A model generated the notes under the pieces. The model made no database searches. It was not told the DNA's origin and was given only the letters and a program-made list of their open reading frames with translations. A program made the position numbers and the translations under genes. Shown here piece after piece: positions 25,201 to 33,746 of a stretch of 64,000 nt of DNA. How positions within the stretch are numbered: the first letter of the stretch is position 1; each line of letters opens with the position of its first letter. Source of the DNA: Streptomyces pristinaespiralis (lineage in GTDB: Bacteria; Actinomycetota; Actinomycetes; Streptomycetales; Streptomycetaceae); NCBI RefSeq assembly GCF_001278075.1, contig NZ_CP011340.1, positions 3,100,001-3,164,000 of the forward strand. The letters run 5' to 3'.

Positions 25201-25349
25201 TTGTCGGCATGGGGGTCCTGGCGACACGGCACCATGGATCGCGATAGCGTCGCCAGGCCAGACCTGGCTGCGTGACCGACCGCGTAACGCACGGCCGCGG
25301 GGCCTCTGCCCCCGGCCCGGAAAGAGCTTGTGCCACCTTGGAGGTGAGG

Positions 25350-25763
25350 GTGTCCCATATTGCAGGCGAGCCCGGGACCCAGGACTTCGTGGAAGTCCGG
25401 CTGCCCGCTGCGGGTGCCTACCTGTCCGTACTGCGAACGGCCACCGCCGGCCTCGCAGCGCGCTTGGACTTCACCCTCGACGAGATCGAGGACCTGCGGA
25501 TCGCGGTGGACGAGGCGTGCGCGATCCTGCTGCAGCAGGCCGTCCCGGGGTCCGTCCTGAGCTGTGTCTTCCGGCTAGTCGACGACTCGCTGGAGGTGAC
25601 GGTCTCCGCGCCCACGACCGACGGCCGGGCGCCGGAGCGTGACACGTTCGCCTGGACGGTGCTCTCCGCACTGGCCGGCAAGGTCGACTCGTCGGTCGCC
25701 GACGACCGCACGGTCGCCATCAGTCTGTACAAGCAGCGCGGCGCGGGACCCGGGCCGGCGTGA
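25350..25763 (+). CDS. prsH: SigH anti-sigma factor (RsbW-like kinase fold; UshX/PrsH)
   Basis: 137 aa from GTG 25350, chosen because GGAGG ends 5 nt upstream; a longer frame from 25272 lacks this. HATPase_c-like fold of the RsbW/SpoIIAB group: FVEVRLPAAGAYLSVLRTATAGLAARLDFTLDEIEDLRIAVDE with the N-box DEACAIL, and the late DDRTVAISLYKQ strand. It sequesters the sigma factor encoded next, with which it overlaps by 4 nt (GTGA), giving stoichiometric synthesis. In S. coelicolor the same pair (UshX/PrsH and SigH) responds to osmotic stress and development. Symbol by synteny. Confidence 0.88.
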   Translation: MSHIAGEPGTQDFVEVRLPAAGAYLSVLRTATAGLAARLDFTLDEIEDLRIAVDEACAILLQQAVPGSVLSCVFRLVDDSLEVTVSAPTTDGRAPERDTFAWTVLSALAGKVDSSVADDRTVAISLYKQRGAGPGPA

Positions 25764-26701
25764 GCAGCGGAAACGGGGACGGTTCGATGCGGGAGGACGA
25801 GGAGCGAGGCCCGCGGGTGCTGAGCGCGTCCGCCGGCATCCCTGAGCAGCAGGCGCGGCCGCACCCGGTGGTGGACGAACCTGATGGCCGTACGGCCTCG
25901 GCAGAGCGGGCGGACCGTATGAGCGAGCACCAGCAGGATCATCACCCTCATGACCGCAGCGGCGCGCGGGCGATGTTCATCGAACTGCGCAAGCTGCCCG
26001 ACGGGTCGCCCCAGCGGGCAGAGCTGCGCAACCAGCTGGTCCGGATGCATCTGCCGCTGGTCGAGCACCTGGCGCGGCGGTTCCGGAACCGCGGCGAGCC
26101 GCTGGACGACCTCACCCAGGTCGCGACGATCGGCCTGATCAAGTCGGTGGACCGGTTCGACCCGGAGCGCGGTGTCGAGTTCTCGACCTACGCGACCCCG
26201 ACGGTGGTCGGCGAGATCAAGCGCCACTTCCGTGACAAGGGCTGGGCGGTCCGGGTGCCGCGCCGCCTTCAGGAGCTGCGGCTCTCGCTCACGACCGCGA
26301 CGGCAGAGCTCTCCCAGCAGCACGGCCGGTCCCCGACCGTGCACGAGCTGGCGGAGCGCCTCGGCATCTCGGAGGAGGAGGTCCTGGAGGGTCTGGAGTC
26401 CGCGAACGCGTACTCCACGCTGTCCCTGGACGTCCCCGACACGGACGACGAGTCCCCGGCGGTGGCGGACACGCTCGGCGCGGAGGACGAGGCGCTGGAG
26501 GGCGTCGAGTACCGCGAGTCGCTCAAGCCGCTCCTGGAGGGCCTCCCGCCGCGGGAGAAGCGGATCCTGCTGCTGCGGTTCTTCGGGAACATGACCCAGT
26601 CCCAGATCGCGCAGGAGGTCGGCATCTCCCAGATGCACGTCTCCCGCCTCCTCGCCCGCACTCTGGCGCAGCTGCGCGAACGCCTCCTGGTCGAGGAGTA
26701 G
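25760..26701 (+). CDS. sigH: Stress-response sigma factor of the SigB/F family
   Basis: 313 aa from GTG 25760. Residues 1-65 are a polar, disordered extension, followed by sigma region 2 (LVRMHLPLVEHLARRFRNRGEP, DLTQVATIGLIKSVDRFDPERG), region 3 (WAVRVPRRLQELRL) and region 4 (REKRILLLRFFGNMTQSQIA, QEVGISQMHVSRLLARTL). Internal in-frame ATGs at 25787 and 25919 could give shorter forms; S. coelicolor SigH is known to exist as several N-terminal isoforms. It is held inactive by the upstream anti-sigma factor and controls osmotic stress and septation genes. Confidence 0.92.
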   Translation: MSSGNGDGSMREDEERGPRVLSASAGIPEQQARPHPVVDEPDGRTASAERADRMSEHQQDHHPHDRSGARAMFIELRKLPDGSPQRAELRNQLVRMHLPLVEHLARRFRNRGEPLDDLTQVATIGLIKSVDRFDPERGVEFSTYATPTVVGEIKRHFRDKGWAVRVPRRLQELRLSLTTATAELSQQHGRSPTVHELAERLGISEEEVLEGLESANAYSTLSLDVPDTDDESPAVADTLGAEDEALEGVEYRESLKPLLEGLPPREKRILLLRFFGNMTQSQIAQEVGISQMHVSRLLARTLAQLRERLLVEE

Positions 26702-26930
26702 CCCCTCTCGCGGCCCCGCACCGCCGCCGCCCCGGACCGCGTCCCGCCCCGGGGCGAACACCGGCGGAACCGGGCCCTTCGGGCGGGAGGGGGCGGGGTC
26801 GTAGGGGCGCCCCGGGAGCGGAGCGCCGCCGCCCGTGCGCAGCGCACGCACGGACCGGTGCGCTCAACGGAACACGCCACGCCGGGACCGGCCCGCCCGG
26901 GCCTCGCCTCGACGTGCCGCCGCCCCAGGG

Positions 26931-27347
26931 CTACGCGCGGCTGCGGATGCCGAGTGCCTGCGCCGTCGTCGGGTTCACCAGCAGCACCAGGCCGGTCACC
27001 ACGACCGCCGCCAGCACCACGCCCAGCGGGATCAGCGCGCCGGACGCCCGCAGCAGCGTCCACGCGGGGATCAGTCCGATCAGCTGGGTGATGATCGCCG
27101 GTCCACGGCTCCAGCTGCGCTGCCGCAGCAGTCCTCGCGCCGCCGCCAGCGGGATCACTCCGAGGGCCATCAGCGTCAGGCCGCCCATCTCCGCCTGGGA
27201 GGGGCTGTCGGGCCGGCCGAGCAGACCCATCACAAGCATGTACACGCCACCCACGACCAGCGCCAGCCCTTCGGCGGCGCACACCGCTGCCGCGGCGGTC
27301 AGACGGGTGGGGCGGCCGGGGGCGGAGGTCTGGTCGTCACTGCTCAC
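26931..27347 (-). CDS. Small integral membrane protein
   Basis: 138 aa from GTG 27347. Four hydrophobic helices (LTAAAAVCAAEGLALVVGG; GLTLMALGVIPLAAARG; AIITQLIGLIPAWTLL; LGVVLAAVVVTGLVLLV) with an RQRSWSRGPA loop. No catalytic motif. Conserved in streptomycetes as hypothetical membrane protein; function unknown. Divergent from the lipid kinase gene. Confidence 0.75.
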   Translation of the reverse strand: MSSDDQTSAPGRPTRLTAAAAVCAAEGLALVVGGVYMLVMGLLGRPDSPSQAEMGGLTLMALGVIPLAAARGLLRQRSWSRGPAIITQLIGLIPAWTLLRASGALIPLGVVLAAVVVTGLVLLVNPTTAQALGIRSRA

Positions 27348-27470
27348 CCGTGCAGGGTATCCGTCCGCCCGCGCGAGGCAGCTTTCGCCCGTGTCCTGCC
27401 GCGCGCACCGCACGCCCACCGCCGAAACCCGGACTGGGCCAGGTACCCCCCAGTAGGTACGCTGCATCGC

Positions 27471-28439
27471 ATGCGCGCACTTCTCGTGGTCAATCCGGCA
27501 GCAACCACCACCAGTGCCCGCACGCGCGACGTACTGATCCACGCGCTCGCCAGCGAGATGAAGATCGAGGCGGTCACCACCGAGTACCGCGGCCACGCCC
27601 GCGACCTCGGCCGCCGGGCCGCGGAGTCGAACGACATCGACCTGGTCGTCGCCCTCGGCGGCGACGGCACGGTCAACGAGGTGGTCAACGGCCTGCTGCA
27701 CAACGGCCCCGATCCGGACTCCCTCCCCCGTCTCGCGGTGGTCCCCGGCGGCTCGACGAACGTCTTCGCCCGCGCTCTCGGCCTGCCGAACGACGCCGTC
27801 GAGGCGACCGGCGCGATCTTGGACGCGCTCCGCGACCGGACCGAGCAGACGGTCGGCCTGGGCCTCGCGGCCGGCACGCCCGGCACGGACGACGAGGCCG
27901 TCCCAGAACGCTGGTTCACCTTCTGCGCCGGGCTCGGTTTCGACGCCGGCGTGGTCGGCCGGGTCGAACAGCACCGCGAACGCGGCAAGCGGTCGACACA
28001 CGCCCTCTACGTGCGCCAGGTGCTGCGCCAGTTCCTGGAGGACCCGCACCGCAGACGCGGCACCATCACCCTGGAGCGGCCCGGCGCGGCCCCCGTCGAG
28101 GACCTGGTGCTGTCCATAGTCTGTAACACCTCTCCGTGGACCTACCTGGGCAATCGCCCGGTGTACGCGTCCCCGAAGGCGTCCTTCGACACCGCCCTCG
28201 ACGTGCTCGGACTGTCGAAGCTGTCGACCCCCGCGGTGGCGCGTTACGGCACCCAGCTGCTCACCTCGAGCCCGGATCGCGGGCCCCGCGGGAAGCACGC
28301 ACTCACACTTCACGACCAGACCGACTTCACCTTGCATTCAAAGGTCCCACTGCCCTTCCAGATGGACGGTGACCACCTGGGGCTGCGCACGAGCGTGACG
28401 TTCACAGGCGTTCGCCGTGCACTGCGTGTGATTGTGTGA
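27471..28439 (+). CDS. Diacylglycerol kinase-family lipid kinase
   Basis: 322 aa from ATG 27471. DAGK catalytic domain: VNPAATTTSARTRD, the nucleotide loop VVALGGDGTVNEVVNG (GGDGT), and VVPGGSTNVFARALGLP. The C-terminal half has the YegS/DgkB beta sandwich, with CAGLGFDAGVVGRVEQH and the late PFQMDGDHLG acidic motif. It probably phosphorylates diacylglycerol or a related lipid at the membrane. No Shine-Dalgarno before the ATG; a TAGGTA hexamer ends 15 nt upstream. Confidence 0.9.
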   Translation: MRALLVVNPAATTTSARTRDVLIHALASEMKIEAVTTEYRGHARDLGRRAAESNDIDLVVALGGDGTVNEVVNGLLHNGPDPDSLPRLAVVPGGSTNVFARALGLPNDAVEATGAILDALRDRTEQTVGLGLAAGTPGTDDEAVPERWFTFCAGLGFDAGVVGRVEQHRERGKRSTHALYVRQVLRQFLEDPHRRRGTITLERPGAAPVEDLVLSIVCNTSPWTYLGNRPVYASPKASFDTALDVLGLSKLSTPAVARYGTQLLTSSPDRGPRGKHALTLHDQTDFTLHSKVPLPFQMDGDHLGLRTSVTFTGVRRALRVIV

Positions 28440-28758
28440 CCGGAACGACCGAAAGTCCTTTATCTCGAACGTACGGGCTGGGATCCACCCCATAGAAGTA
28501 CGGCTGTGACCTAGTCGACACCGAGGAATCAAAAAAAACTTTCCGGAAGGGGTTGTATCCGTCGCCGAGGTTTGCGAATCTCTACATGGCGATCGGGACG
28601 GCCCGCAACATCGGCCCCACAGACCGCCGGAACCCCTCCACGAATCCAGGACCCAACGCCGGGCAAACTGGCGATCGGCCCTTCCCTTGCGGGGGGATTC
28701 GTGAAAGCGTTCACATTCACAAGCAACCTGCACGTAATACCAAGGAGAGGTAGCAGCC
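28440..28758 (+). promoter_or_regulatory. wblE promoter/leader region
   Basis: 319 bp without a gene. It contains an A8 tract (28531-28538, unusual at this GC), a TTCCGGAA palindrome (28541-28548), a possible promoter TTGTAT-N17-GAATCT (28553-28581) and a palindrome GTGAA-AGCG-TTCAC (28701-28714) resembling a CRP site. The wblE ribosome-binding site AAGGAGAGG lies at 28741-28749. Confidence 0.4.
28701..28714. promoter_or_regulatory. CRP-like palindrome in wblE leader
   Basis: GTGAAAGCGTTCAC is a perfect inverted repeat with GTG-N8-CAC spacing. The wblE orthologue whiB1 of M. tuberculosis is controlled by CRP. Here the site lies downstream of the only promoter I could propose, so a repressive role would be expected if real. 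Confidence 0.35.
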
Positions 28759-29016
28759 ATGGACTGGCGTCACAACGCCGTTTGCCGCGAGGAAGACCCC
28801 GAGCTCTTCTTCCCCATCGGCAACACCGGTCCTGCGCTGCTGCAGATCGAGGAAGCCAAGGCCGTCTGCCGTCGCTGCCCCGTCATGGAGCAGTGCCTGC
28901 AGTGGGCGCTCGAGTCCGGCCAGGACTCCGGCGTCTGGGGTGGCCTCAGCGAGGACGAGCGCCGCGCGATGAAGCGCCGCGCCGCTCGCAACCGGGCGCG
29001 TAACGCCAGCGCCTGA
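28759..29016 (+). CDS. wblE: WhiB-family iron-sulfur regulator WblE
   Basis: 85 aa. Four cluster-ligating cysteines, C9, C37, C40 and C46, in the WhiB spacing, the GVWGG turn, and a basic C-terminal helix (DERRAMKRRAARNRARN) for DNA or SigA contact. Length and sequence match WblE, orthologue of mycobacterial WhiB1, a [4Fe-4S] NO-sensitive regulator. Adjacent to a PdtaS-like histidine kinase, the same neighbourhood as in mycobacteria. Confidence 0.95.
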   Translation: MDWRHNAVCREEDPELFFPIGNTGPALLQIEEAKAVCRRCPVMEQCLQWALESGQDSGVWGGLSEDERRAMKRRAARNRARNASA

Positions 29017-29130
29017 CGCCCCCTGCTACCGGCCTCCCGGCGGCGCGTACAGCGAGTACGCACTCACCGCCTTCGAGCCGCAGCGCGCAGTACCCCCGAT
29101 GCGCATCGCACAATGCAGCACATGAGCTTC

Positions 29131-29163
29131 GAGCCCCGGACCGTGTCACACGGCCCGGGGCTC
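29131..29163. terminator. Terminator between wblE and pdtaS-like gene
   Basis: Stem GAGCCCCGG-A-CCGTGT with matching arm ACACGG-C-CCGGGGCTC: 15 paired bases, one internal mismatch, one-base loop by strict pairing. It lies between convergent stops at 29016 and 29218 and may serve both. Confidence 0.7.
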
Positions 29164-29217
29164 TTCGCTGTGCCTCGCCGGGCCGGTCCCCGGCGAGCTG
29201 TCCCCCGAGCGGCGGCG

Positions 29218-30702
29218 CTAACGCCGGTCCGGCACAGGGATGTCGAGCACGACCCGTGTGCCGCGCCCCGGAGCGGGTACCGGGACCATGTCGAACGTCC
29301 CGCCCAACTCCCCCTCCACGAGGGTCCGTACGATCTGCAGCCCGAGGTTCCCCGTCCGCTGCGGATCGAAGCCCTCCGGCAGGCCGCGGCCGTCGTCCTG
29401 AACGGTGATCAGCAGCCGGGCGTTCTCCGTGCGCGCGTCACCGCGGACTGCCGCAACCTCCACCGAACCCTGCTCCCCCTGCGCGAAGGCGTGTTCCAGG
29501 GCGTTCTGCAGCACCTCGGTGAGCACCATGGACAGCGGCGTGGCGATCTCGGCGTCAAGGATGCCGAAGCGCCCGGTGCGCCGGCAGTCGACCTTGCCGG
29601 GTGAGATCTCCGCCACCATCGCGATCACGCGGTCGGCGATGTCGTCGAACTCCACCCGCTCGTCCAGATTCTGGGACAGCGTCTCATGCACGATCGCGAT
29701 CGAACCGACGCGCCGCACGGCCTCGTTGAGGGCCTCACGCCCGCGCACCGAGTCCATCCGGCGTGCCTGGAGGCGCAGCAGTGCCGCGACCGTCTGGAGG
29801 TTGTTCTTCACCCGGTGGTGGATCTCCCGGATGGTCGCGTCCTTGGTGATCAACTCCCGCTCGCGGCGGCGCAGTTCGGTCACGTCCCGCAGCAGCACCA
29901 GGGAACCGATGCGCACGCCCTTGGGCTTGAGGGGAATCGCCCGCAGCTGGATGACTCCGCCGTTGCCCTCCACCTCGGTCTCGCGCGGCGCGTATCCGCT
30001 GGCGATCTTGACGATGGCCTCGTCGACCGGACCGCGGGAGGGGGCCAGTTCGGCGGTGACCTGGCCCAGGTGCTGGCCGACGAGGTCGGAGGCCAGACCG
30101 AGGCGGTGGTAGGCGGACAGTCCGTTGGGGCTGGCGTACTGGACGATGCCGTCCGCGTCGAGCCTGATCAGCCCGTCTCCGGCACGCGGCGAGGAGTCCA
30201 TCTCGACCTGCTCCCCGGGGAACGGGAACGTGCCGGCGGCGATCATCTGCGCCAGGTCGGAGGCGGACTGCAGGTAGGTGAGCTCCAGCCGCGACGGGGT
30301 GCGCACGGTGAGCAGGTTGGTGTTGCGCGCGATGACGCCCAGGACCCGGCCCTCCCGGCGTACGGGGATGGACTCGACCCGCACCGGGACCTCCTCGCGC
30401 CACTCCGGGTCGCCCTCGCGCACGATCCGCCCCTCGTCCAGCGCGGCGTCCAGCAGCGGGCGCCGGCCGCGCGGCACCAGGTGGCCGACCATGTCGTCCT
30501 GGTACGAGGTGGGGCCGGTGTTCGGCCGCATCTGGGCGACGGAGACGTACCGCGTGCCGTCGCGGGTGGGCACCCACAGCACGAGGTCGGCGAAGGAGAG
30601 GTCGGAGAGCAGCTGCCACTCCGAGACCAGCAGATGGAGCCACTCGAGGTCTGACTCACTCAGAGCGGTGTGCTGGCGGACGAGTTCGTTCATGGAGGGC
30701 AC
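29218..30702 (-). CDS. pdtaS: Soluble sensor histidine kinase, PdtaS-like
   Basis: 494 aa. Order: an N-terminal GAF-like sensor domain (about 1-160), a PAS domain (about 175-285, GDGLIRLDADGIVQYASPNG), a HisKA_2 dimerisation helix with phospho-acceptor IREIHHRVKNNLQT, and a HATPase_c domain (LTEVLQNALEHAF; DDGRGLPEGF; GNLGLQIV). No TM helix, so it senses a cytoplasmic signal. Such kinases phosphorylate an ANTAR-domain regulator PdtaR, which is not in this window. The GTG start at 30702 has no Shine-Dalgarno but a TACCCT hexamer lies 7 nt upstream, suggesting a leaderless mRNA; ATG 30693 is the alternative. Confidence 0.9.
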   Translation of the reverse strand: MPSMNELVRQHTALSESDLEWLHLLVSEWQLLSDLSFADLVLWVPTRDGTRYVSVAQMRPNTGPTSYQDDMVGHLVPRGRRPLLDAALDEGRIVREGDPEWREEVPVRVESIPVRREGRVLGVIARNTNLLTVRTPSRLELTYLQSASDLAQMIAAGTFPFPGEQVEMDSSPRAGDGLIRLDADGIVQYASPNGLSAYHRLGLASDLVGQHLGQVTAELAPSRGPVDEAIVKIASGYAPRETEVEGNGGVIQLRAIPLKPKGVRIGSLVLLRDVTELRRRERELITKDATIREIHHRVKNNLQTVAALLRLQARRMDSVRGREALNEAVRRVGSIAIVHETLSQNLDERVEFDDIADRVIAMVAEISPGKVDCRRTGRFGILDAEIATPLSMVLTEVLQNALEHAFAQGEQGSVEVAAVRGDARTENARLLITVQDDGRGLPEGFDPQRTGNLGLQIVRTLVEGELGGTFDMVPVPAPGRGTRVVLDIPVPDRR

Positions 30703-30709
30703 GTCAGCG

Positions 30710-30715
30710 AGGGTA
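30710..30715 (-). promoter_or_regulatory. -10 element placing pdtaS as leaderless
   Basis: TACCCT on the minus strand ends 7 nt before GTG 30702, the spacing for transcription starting at the start codon. No clear -35. Confidence 0.35.
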
Positions 30716-30745
30716 CCCGCGGGCCGCGGCGCCGCGACGGGACCC

Positions 30746-30955
30746 TCAACCCGTCCGGCACCGCAGCCCGGAGTTGCGCGGCCGGCGGGTGTGCGGTCCC
30801 GGTCGGCCGTGGGAGGTCTCGACGCAGTCAGGGCAGAGAGCGCCGGGGACCTCGTTCCACCCTCCTGTGCGGGGAGGGCGGAGGCTTGTGCAGTTTCGAT
30901 TGTGGACTAGACCATTCGGCTCTGTCCATGCCTGGCGCACGTTAAGTTCCGCCAC
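30746..30955 (-). CDS. Small putative zinc-binding protein
   Basis: 69 aa from GTG 30955 (ATG 30958 adds one residue; GTG 30940 also possible). It has HNRNC and CPDC motifs, together one His and three Cys able to hold a zinc, in a basic Trp-containing context (RQAWTEPNGLVHNRNC; ALCPDCVETSHG). No family recognised. A good -10 box, TATAAG, sits immediately upstream (30960-30965), so the message may be leaderless or nearly so. It ends 43 nt before the kinase start on the same strand. Confidence 0.5.
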   Translation of the reverse strand: MAELNVRQAWTEPNGLVHNRNCTSLRPPRTGGWNEVPGALCPDCVETSHGRPGPHTRRPRNSGLRCRTG

Positions 30956-31039
30956 CATACTTATACACCGTCGTGAACGACGGGCGGGCCCCTCATCACA
31001 CCCGCCCGTCGCGATCACGGCCCCCGCCGCACGACCGGC

Positions 31040-32108
31040 TCAGCGCGTCTCCGTCACCTTCGCCAGCGCCCTCGGGGCGTCCGGGTCCTGCCCCCGCGCG
31101 ATGGTCACTTCGTACGCGAGCAGTTGCAGCGGAAGGATCTCCAGAATCGGCTGGAGCTCTTCCGGCACGCCCTCCGTGGGCAGTACGAAGCCCGCGGACG
31201 CGGCCTCGACCTGCGGAGCCGGGCCCACCACGAAGAGGTCCGCCCCGCGGCCGCGGAGCCGGTCGAGCACCGGCTGGAGCGCCTCGCCGCCCTTGCCGTC
31301 CGGCACCACCGCGATCACCGGGGAGACGTTGTCCACCATGGCGAGCGGCCCGTGCAGCAGGTCCGCGCCGGAGTACGCCAGCGCGGGGATGTAGCTGGTC
31401 TCCATGAGCTTGAGCGCCGCCTCCTTCGCCGTCGGGTAGCCGTAGCCCCGCGACGTGATGACCATGCGCTCGGCGAAGCGGTAGCGCGAGGCCAGCGCGC
31501 GCACCTCGTCCTGCCGGCCGAGGATCCGCCCGGCCAGGTCCGGCACCAGCCCGGCCGCCGGCACCTCCCCACCGCGCAGACCCTCCACGCAGGTGGAGGG
31601 CCATCAGGGAGGCGGTGTAGGTCTTGGTGGCCGGCAGGGCCTTCTCCGGGCCGGCCATGATGTCGATCGAGAACTCGGAGACCGCGGCCAGCGGCGAGTC
31701 CGGGTTGTTGGTCACCGCCAGGGTGACCGCGCCGGCCTCCCGCGCCGCCTTCGTGGAGGCCACCAGGTCGGGCGAACCGCCGGACTGGCTGATGGTGATC
31801 ACCAGGACGTCGGCGAGCGAGGGGCGGGCGCCGTAGGCGGTGGTGGTGGACATGGAGGTGAGTCCGCACGGCAGCCCGAGGCGGATCTCGATCAGGTACT
31901 TCGCGTAGAGCGCGGCGTTGTCGGACGTGCCGCGCGCCGTCAGCAGGACGAACCGCGGTTTCTTCGCCGCGATCGCCGATGCCACCTGCCGGATCCTCGG
32001 CGCGCCCTCGTCGAGGATGCGCCGCAGGACCGCCGGCTGCTGTGCCATCTCGCCGGACATGATCCGGCCCGGGTGCTCCTCGTGCTCGGCCGACGTCGTG
32101 GCGGACAT
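31040..32108 (-). pseudogene. SIS-domain aminosugar isomerase/deaminase gene, frameshifted
   Basis: The ATG at 32108 has GGAGG 8 nt upstream. Frame 1 reads a GlmS-type SIS domain (FVLLTARGTSDNAALYAKYL; VLVITISQSGGSPDLVAST; GPEKALPATKTYTASLMALHL) and then turns to low-complexity sequence. The second SIS domain continues in another frame from about 31590: VEGLRGG, RYRFAERMVITSRGYG, AKEAALKLMETSYIPALAYS, DLLHGPLAMVDNVSP, ending at 31040. Intact homologues read LMALHL, two more residues, then EGLRGG, so two bases are probably missing. The break lies in a hairpin CTCCAC-ctgc-GTGGAG. Either a real mutation or an assembly error. It follows dasD and would act on GlcN-6-P or related aminosugar phosphates; no separate nagB is seen. 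Confidence 0.8.
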
Positions 32109-32201
32109 GCCCGTTGCCTCCAGGTGACGCTCAGGGTGCCGGGCGGCGACACCGACGGCGCCCGCCCGGCACTGCACGGTCCACGCAGGCCCACGCCCGG
32201 C

Positions 32202-33737
32202 TCAGCGGCCGGTGATGGCCTCCGCGGCGGCGCGTCCGCAGACGCGGGCCGCGCCGTGGGTAGCGATGTGCAGGGCCCCCCTGGGCGCCGCCCGGTTCAG
32301 ACCCATCTCGACCACGACCGTGTCGGGACGGGCCGCGAGGAGCGCGTCGAGGGCGTTCGCCATCCACGGGTGACGGTGGACGTCGCGAACCACAGCGACG
32401 ATCCTACGGTCCGCCGCCGCCTCCAGCACATGTGACACCAAGTCGGACGTATCGCCCTCTTCGGCGTAGGTGCCGGTCTCCGTGCCGGGCAGCAGGGCCG
32501 TCAGTTCCGCGGCCACGCCCCACGGAGTCTCGTCCCCGACGGCGATGTTGGCGACGGGAGTGAAGGCCGCCACGTACGGGGCCGCCGTGACCGGCTCCCG
32601 ATCCGGTCCGCCCGGAGTGACCCGCACCGCGCGGCGCGCGGCGACGAGACCGATCTCCGTGTCGGAGCCGGGCGCGGTCCCCTCCTGTGAAGCCGCGCCC
32701 GGCTCTGCTGCAGCCCCCCTGGCCCGCCGCGTCCAGTCCGCGAGGGCACGCACACGTGCCGCCGCGTCGGCCAGCCGCTCCTCGGGCAGGTCGCCGTTCC
32801 GCACCGCATCGACCAGCGCGTCGCGCAGTCGCAGTACGGTCTCCTCGTCGGCCAGACCGCCACCGACGCAAATAGCGTCGGCGCCGGCGGCGATCGCGAG
32901 GACCGAGCCGCGCTCGATGCCGTACGTGGACGAGATGGCCTGCATCTCCATGCCGTCCGTGACGATCAGGCCCTGGTAGCCCAGCTCCTCGCGCAGCAGA
33001 CCGGTGAGGATCTGCGGGCTCAGCGTCGCGGGACGGTCGGGGTCGAGCGCGGGAAGTAGGATATGCGCGCTCATCACCGCTTTGGAACCCGCCGCGATGG
33101 CCGCGCAGAAAGGCACCAGCTCACGGGCGTGCAACGTGTCGAGGTCCACATCGATACGGGGCGCCGCGTGGTGCGAGTCCACATTGGTGTCGCCGTGCCC
33201 GGGGAAGTGCTTGGTGCAGGCGGCCACGCCGGCGGCCTGCAGTCCCTCGACGTAGGCGACGGTGTGGCGGGCGGCCAGTGCGGTGTCGGCGCCGAACGAC
33301 CGCACACCGATGACCGGATTGTCCGGGTTGGAGTTGACATCGGCGGAGGGTGCCCAGTTGAGGTCCACCCCGCACTCGGCCAGCCGGCGCCCCAACTCGT
33401 GCGCGACGGCGCGGGTGAGGTCGACGTCGTCCACCAGGCCCAGCGCGTAGTTGCCGGGGAACGAGGAGCCGGTGCGCACCTCGAGCCGGGTGACGTCGCC
33501 GCCCTCCTCGTCGATGGCGACAAGGACGTCGTCGCGTTCCGCCCGCAACCGGGCGGTGAGCGCGGCGAGCTGGCCGGGCGAGGTGATGTTGCGGCCGAAC
33601 AGGCCGACGGCGCAGAGCCCTTCACCGATCTGCCGCAGAAGCCAGTCGGGCGCCGTGGTGCCGACGAAGCCGGGCTGGAGGATGGTGAGCGCGTCGCGAG
33701 TCAGGGTGCCTGACGAGCCACGTACCAGAGTGGTCAT
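32202..33737 (-). CDS. dasD: GH3 beta-N-acetylglucosaminidase of the das locus
   Basis: 511 aa, no signal peptide, so probably cytoplasmic. GH3 catalytic domain: LLVAIDEEGGDVTRL-type strand (VAIDEEGGDVTRL), GVDLNWAPSADVN, the KHFPGHGDTNVDSH loop whose His-Asp dyad is typical of NagZ-like enzymes, and IVTDGMEMQAI carrying the catalytic Asp. A C-terminal GH3_C-like domain follows (about 350-511). It hydrolyses chitobiose brought in by DasABC. It lies 9 nt after dasC on the same strand. Confidence 0.9.
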   Translation of the reverse strand: MTTLVRGSSGTLTRDALTILQPGFVGTTAPDWLLRQIGEGLCAVGLFGRNITSPGQLAALTARLRAERDDVLVAIDEEGGDVTRLEVRTGSSFPGNYALGLVDDVDLTRAVAHELGRRLAECGVDLNWAPSADVNSNPDNPVIGVRSFGADTALAARHTVAYVEGLQAAGVAACTKHFPGHGDTNVDSHHAAPRIDVDLDTLHARELVPFCAAIAAGSKAVMSAHILLPALDPDRPATLSPQILTGLLREELGYQGLIVTDGMEMQAISSTYGIERGSVLAIAAGADAICVGGGLADEETVLRLRDALVDAVRNGDLPEERLADAAARVRALADWTRRARGAAAEPGAASQEGTAPGSDTEIGLVAARRAVRVTPGGPDREPVTAAPYVAAFTPVANIAVGDETPWGVAAELTALLPGTETGTYAEEGDTSDLVSHVLEAAADRRIVAVVRDVHRHPWMANALDALLAARPDTVVVEMGLNRAAPRGALHIATHGAARVCGRAAAEAITGR

Positions 33738-33746
33738 GAGGTGGCG

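Noticed and set aside
26931..28337. A 468-codon minus-strand frame
   Set aside because: Only its last 138 codons (from GTG 27347) encode a plausible membrane protein; the rest is antisense to the lipid kinase.
31040..32108. Programmed frameshifting to join the two SIS frames
   Set aside because: No slippery heptamer is seen at the junction and homologues are continuous, so a mutation or sequence error is simpler.
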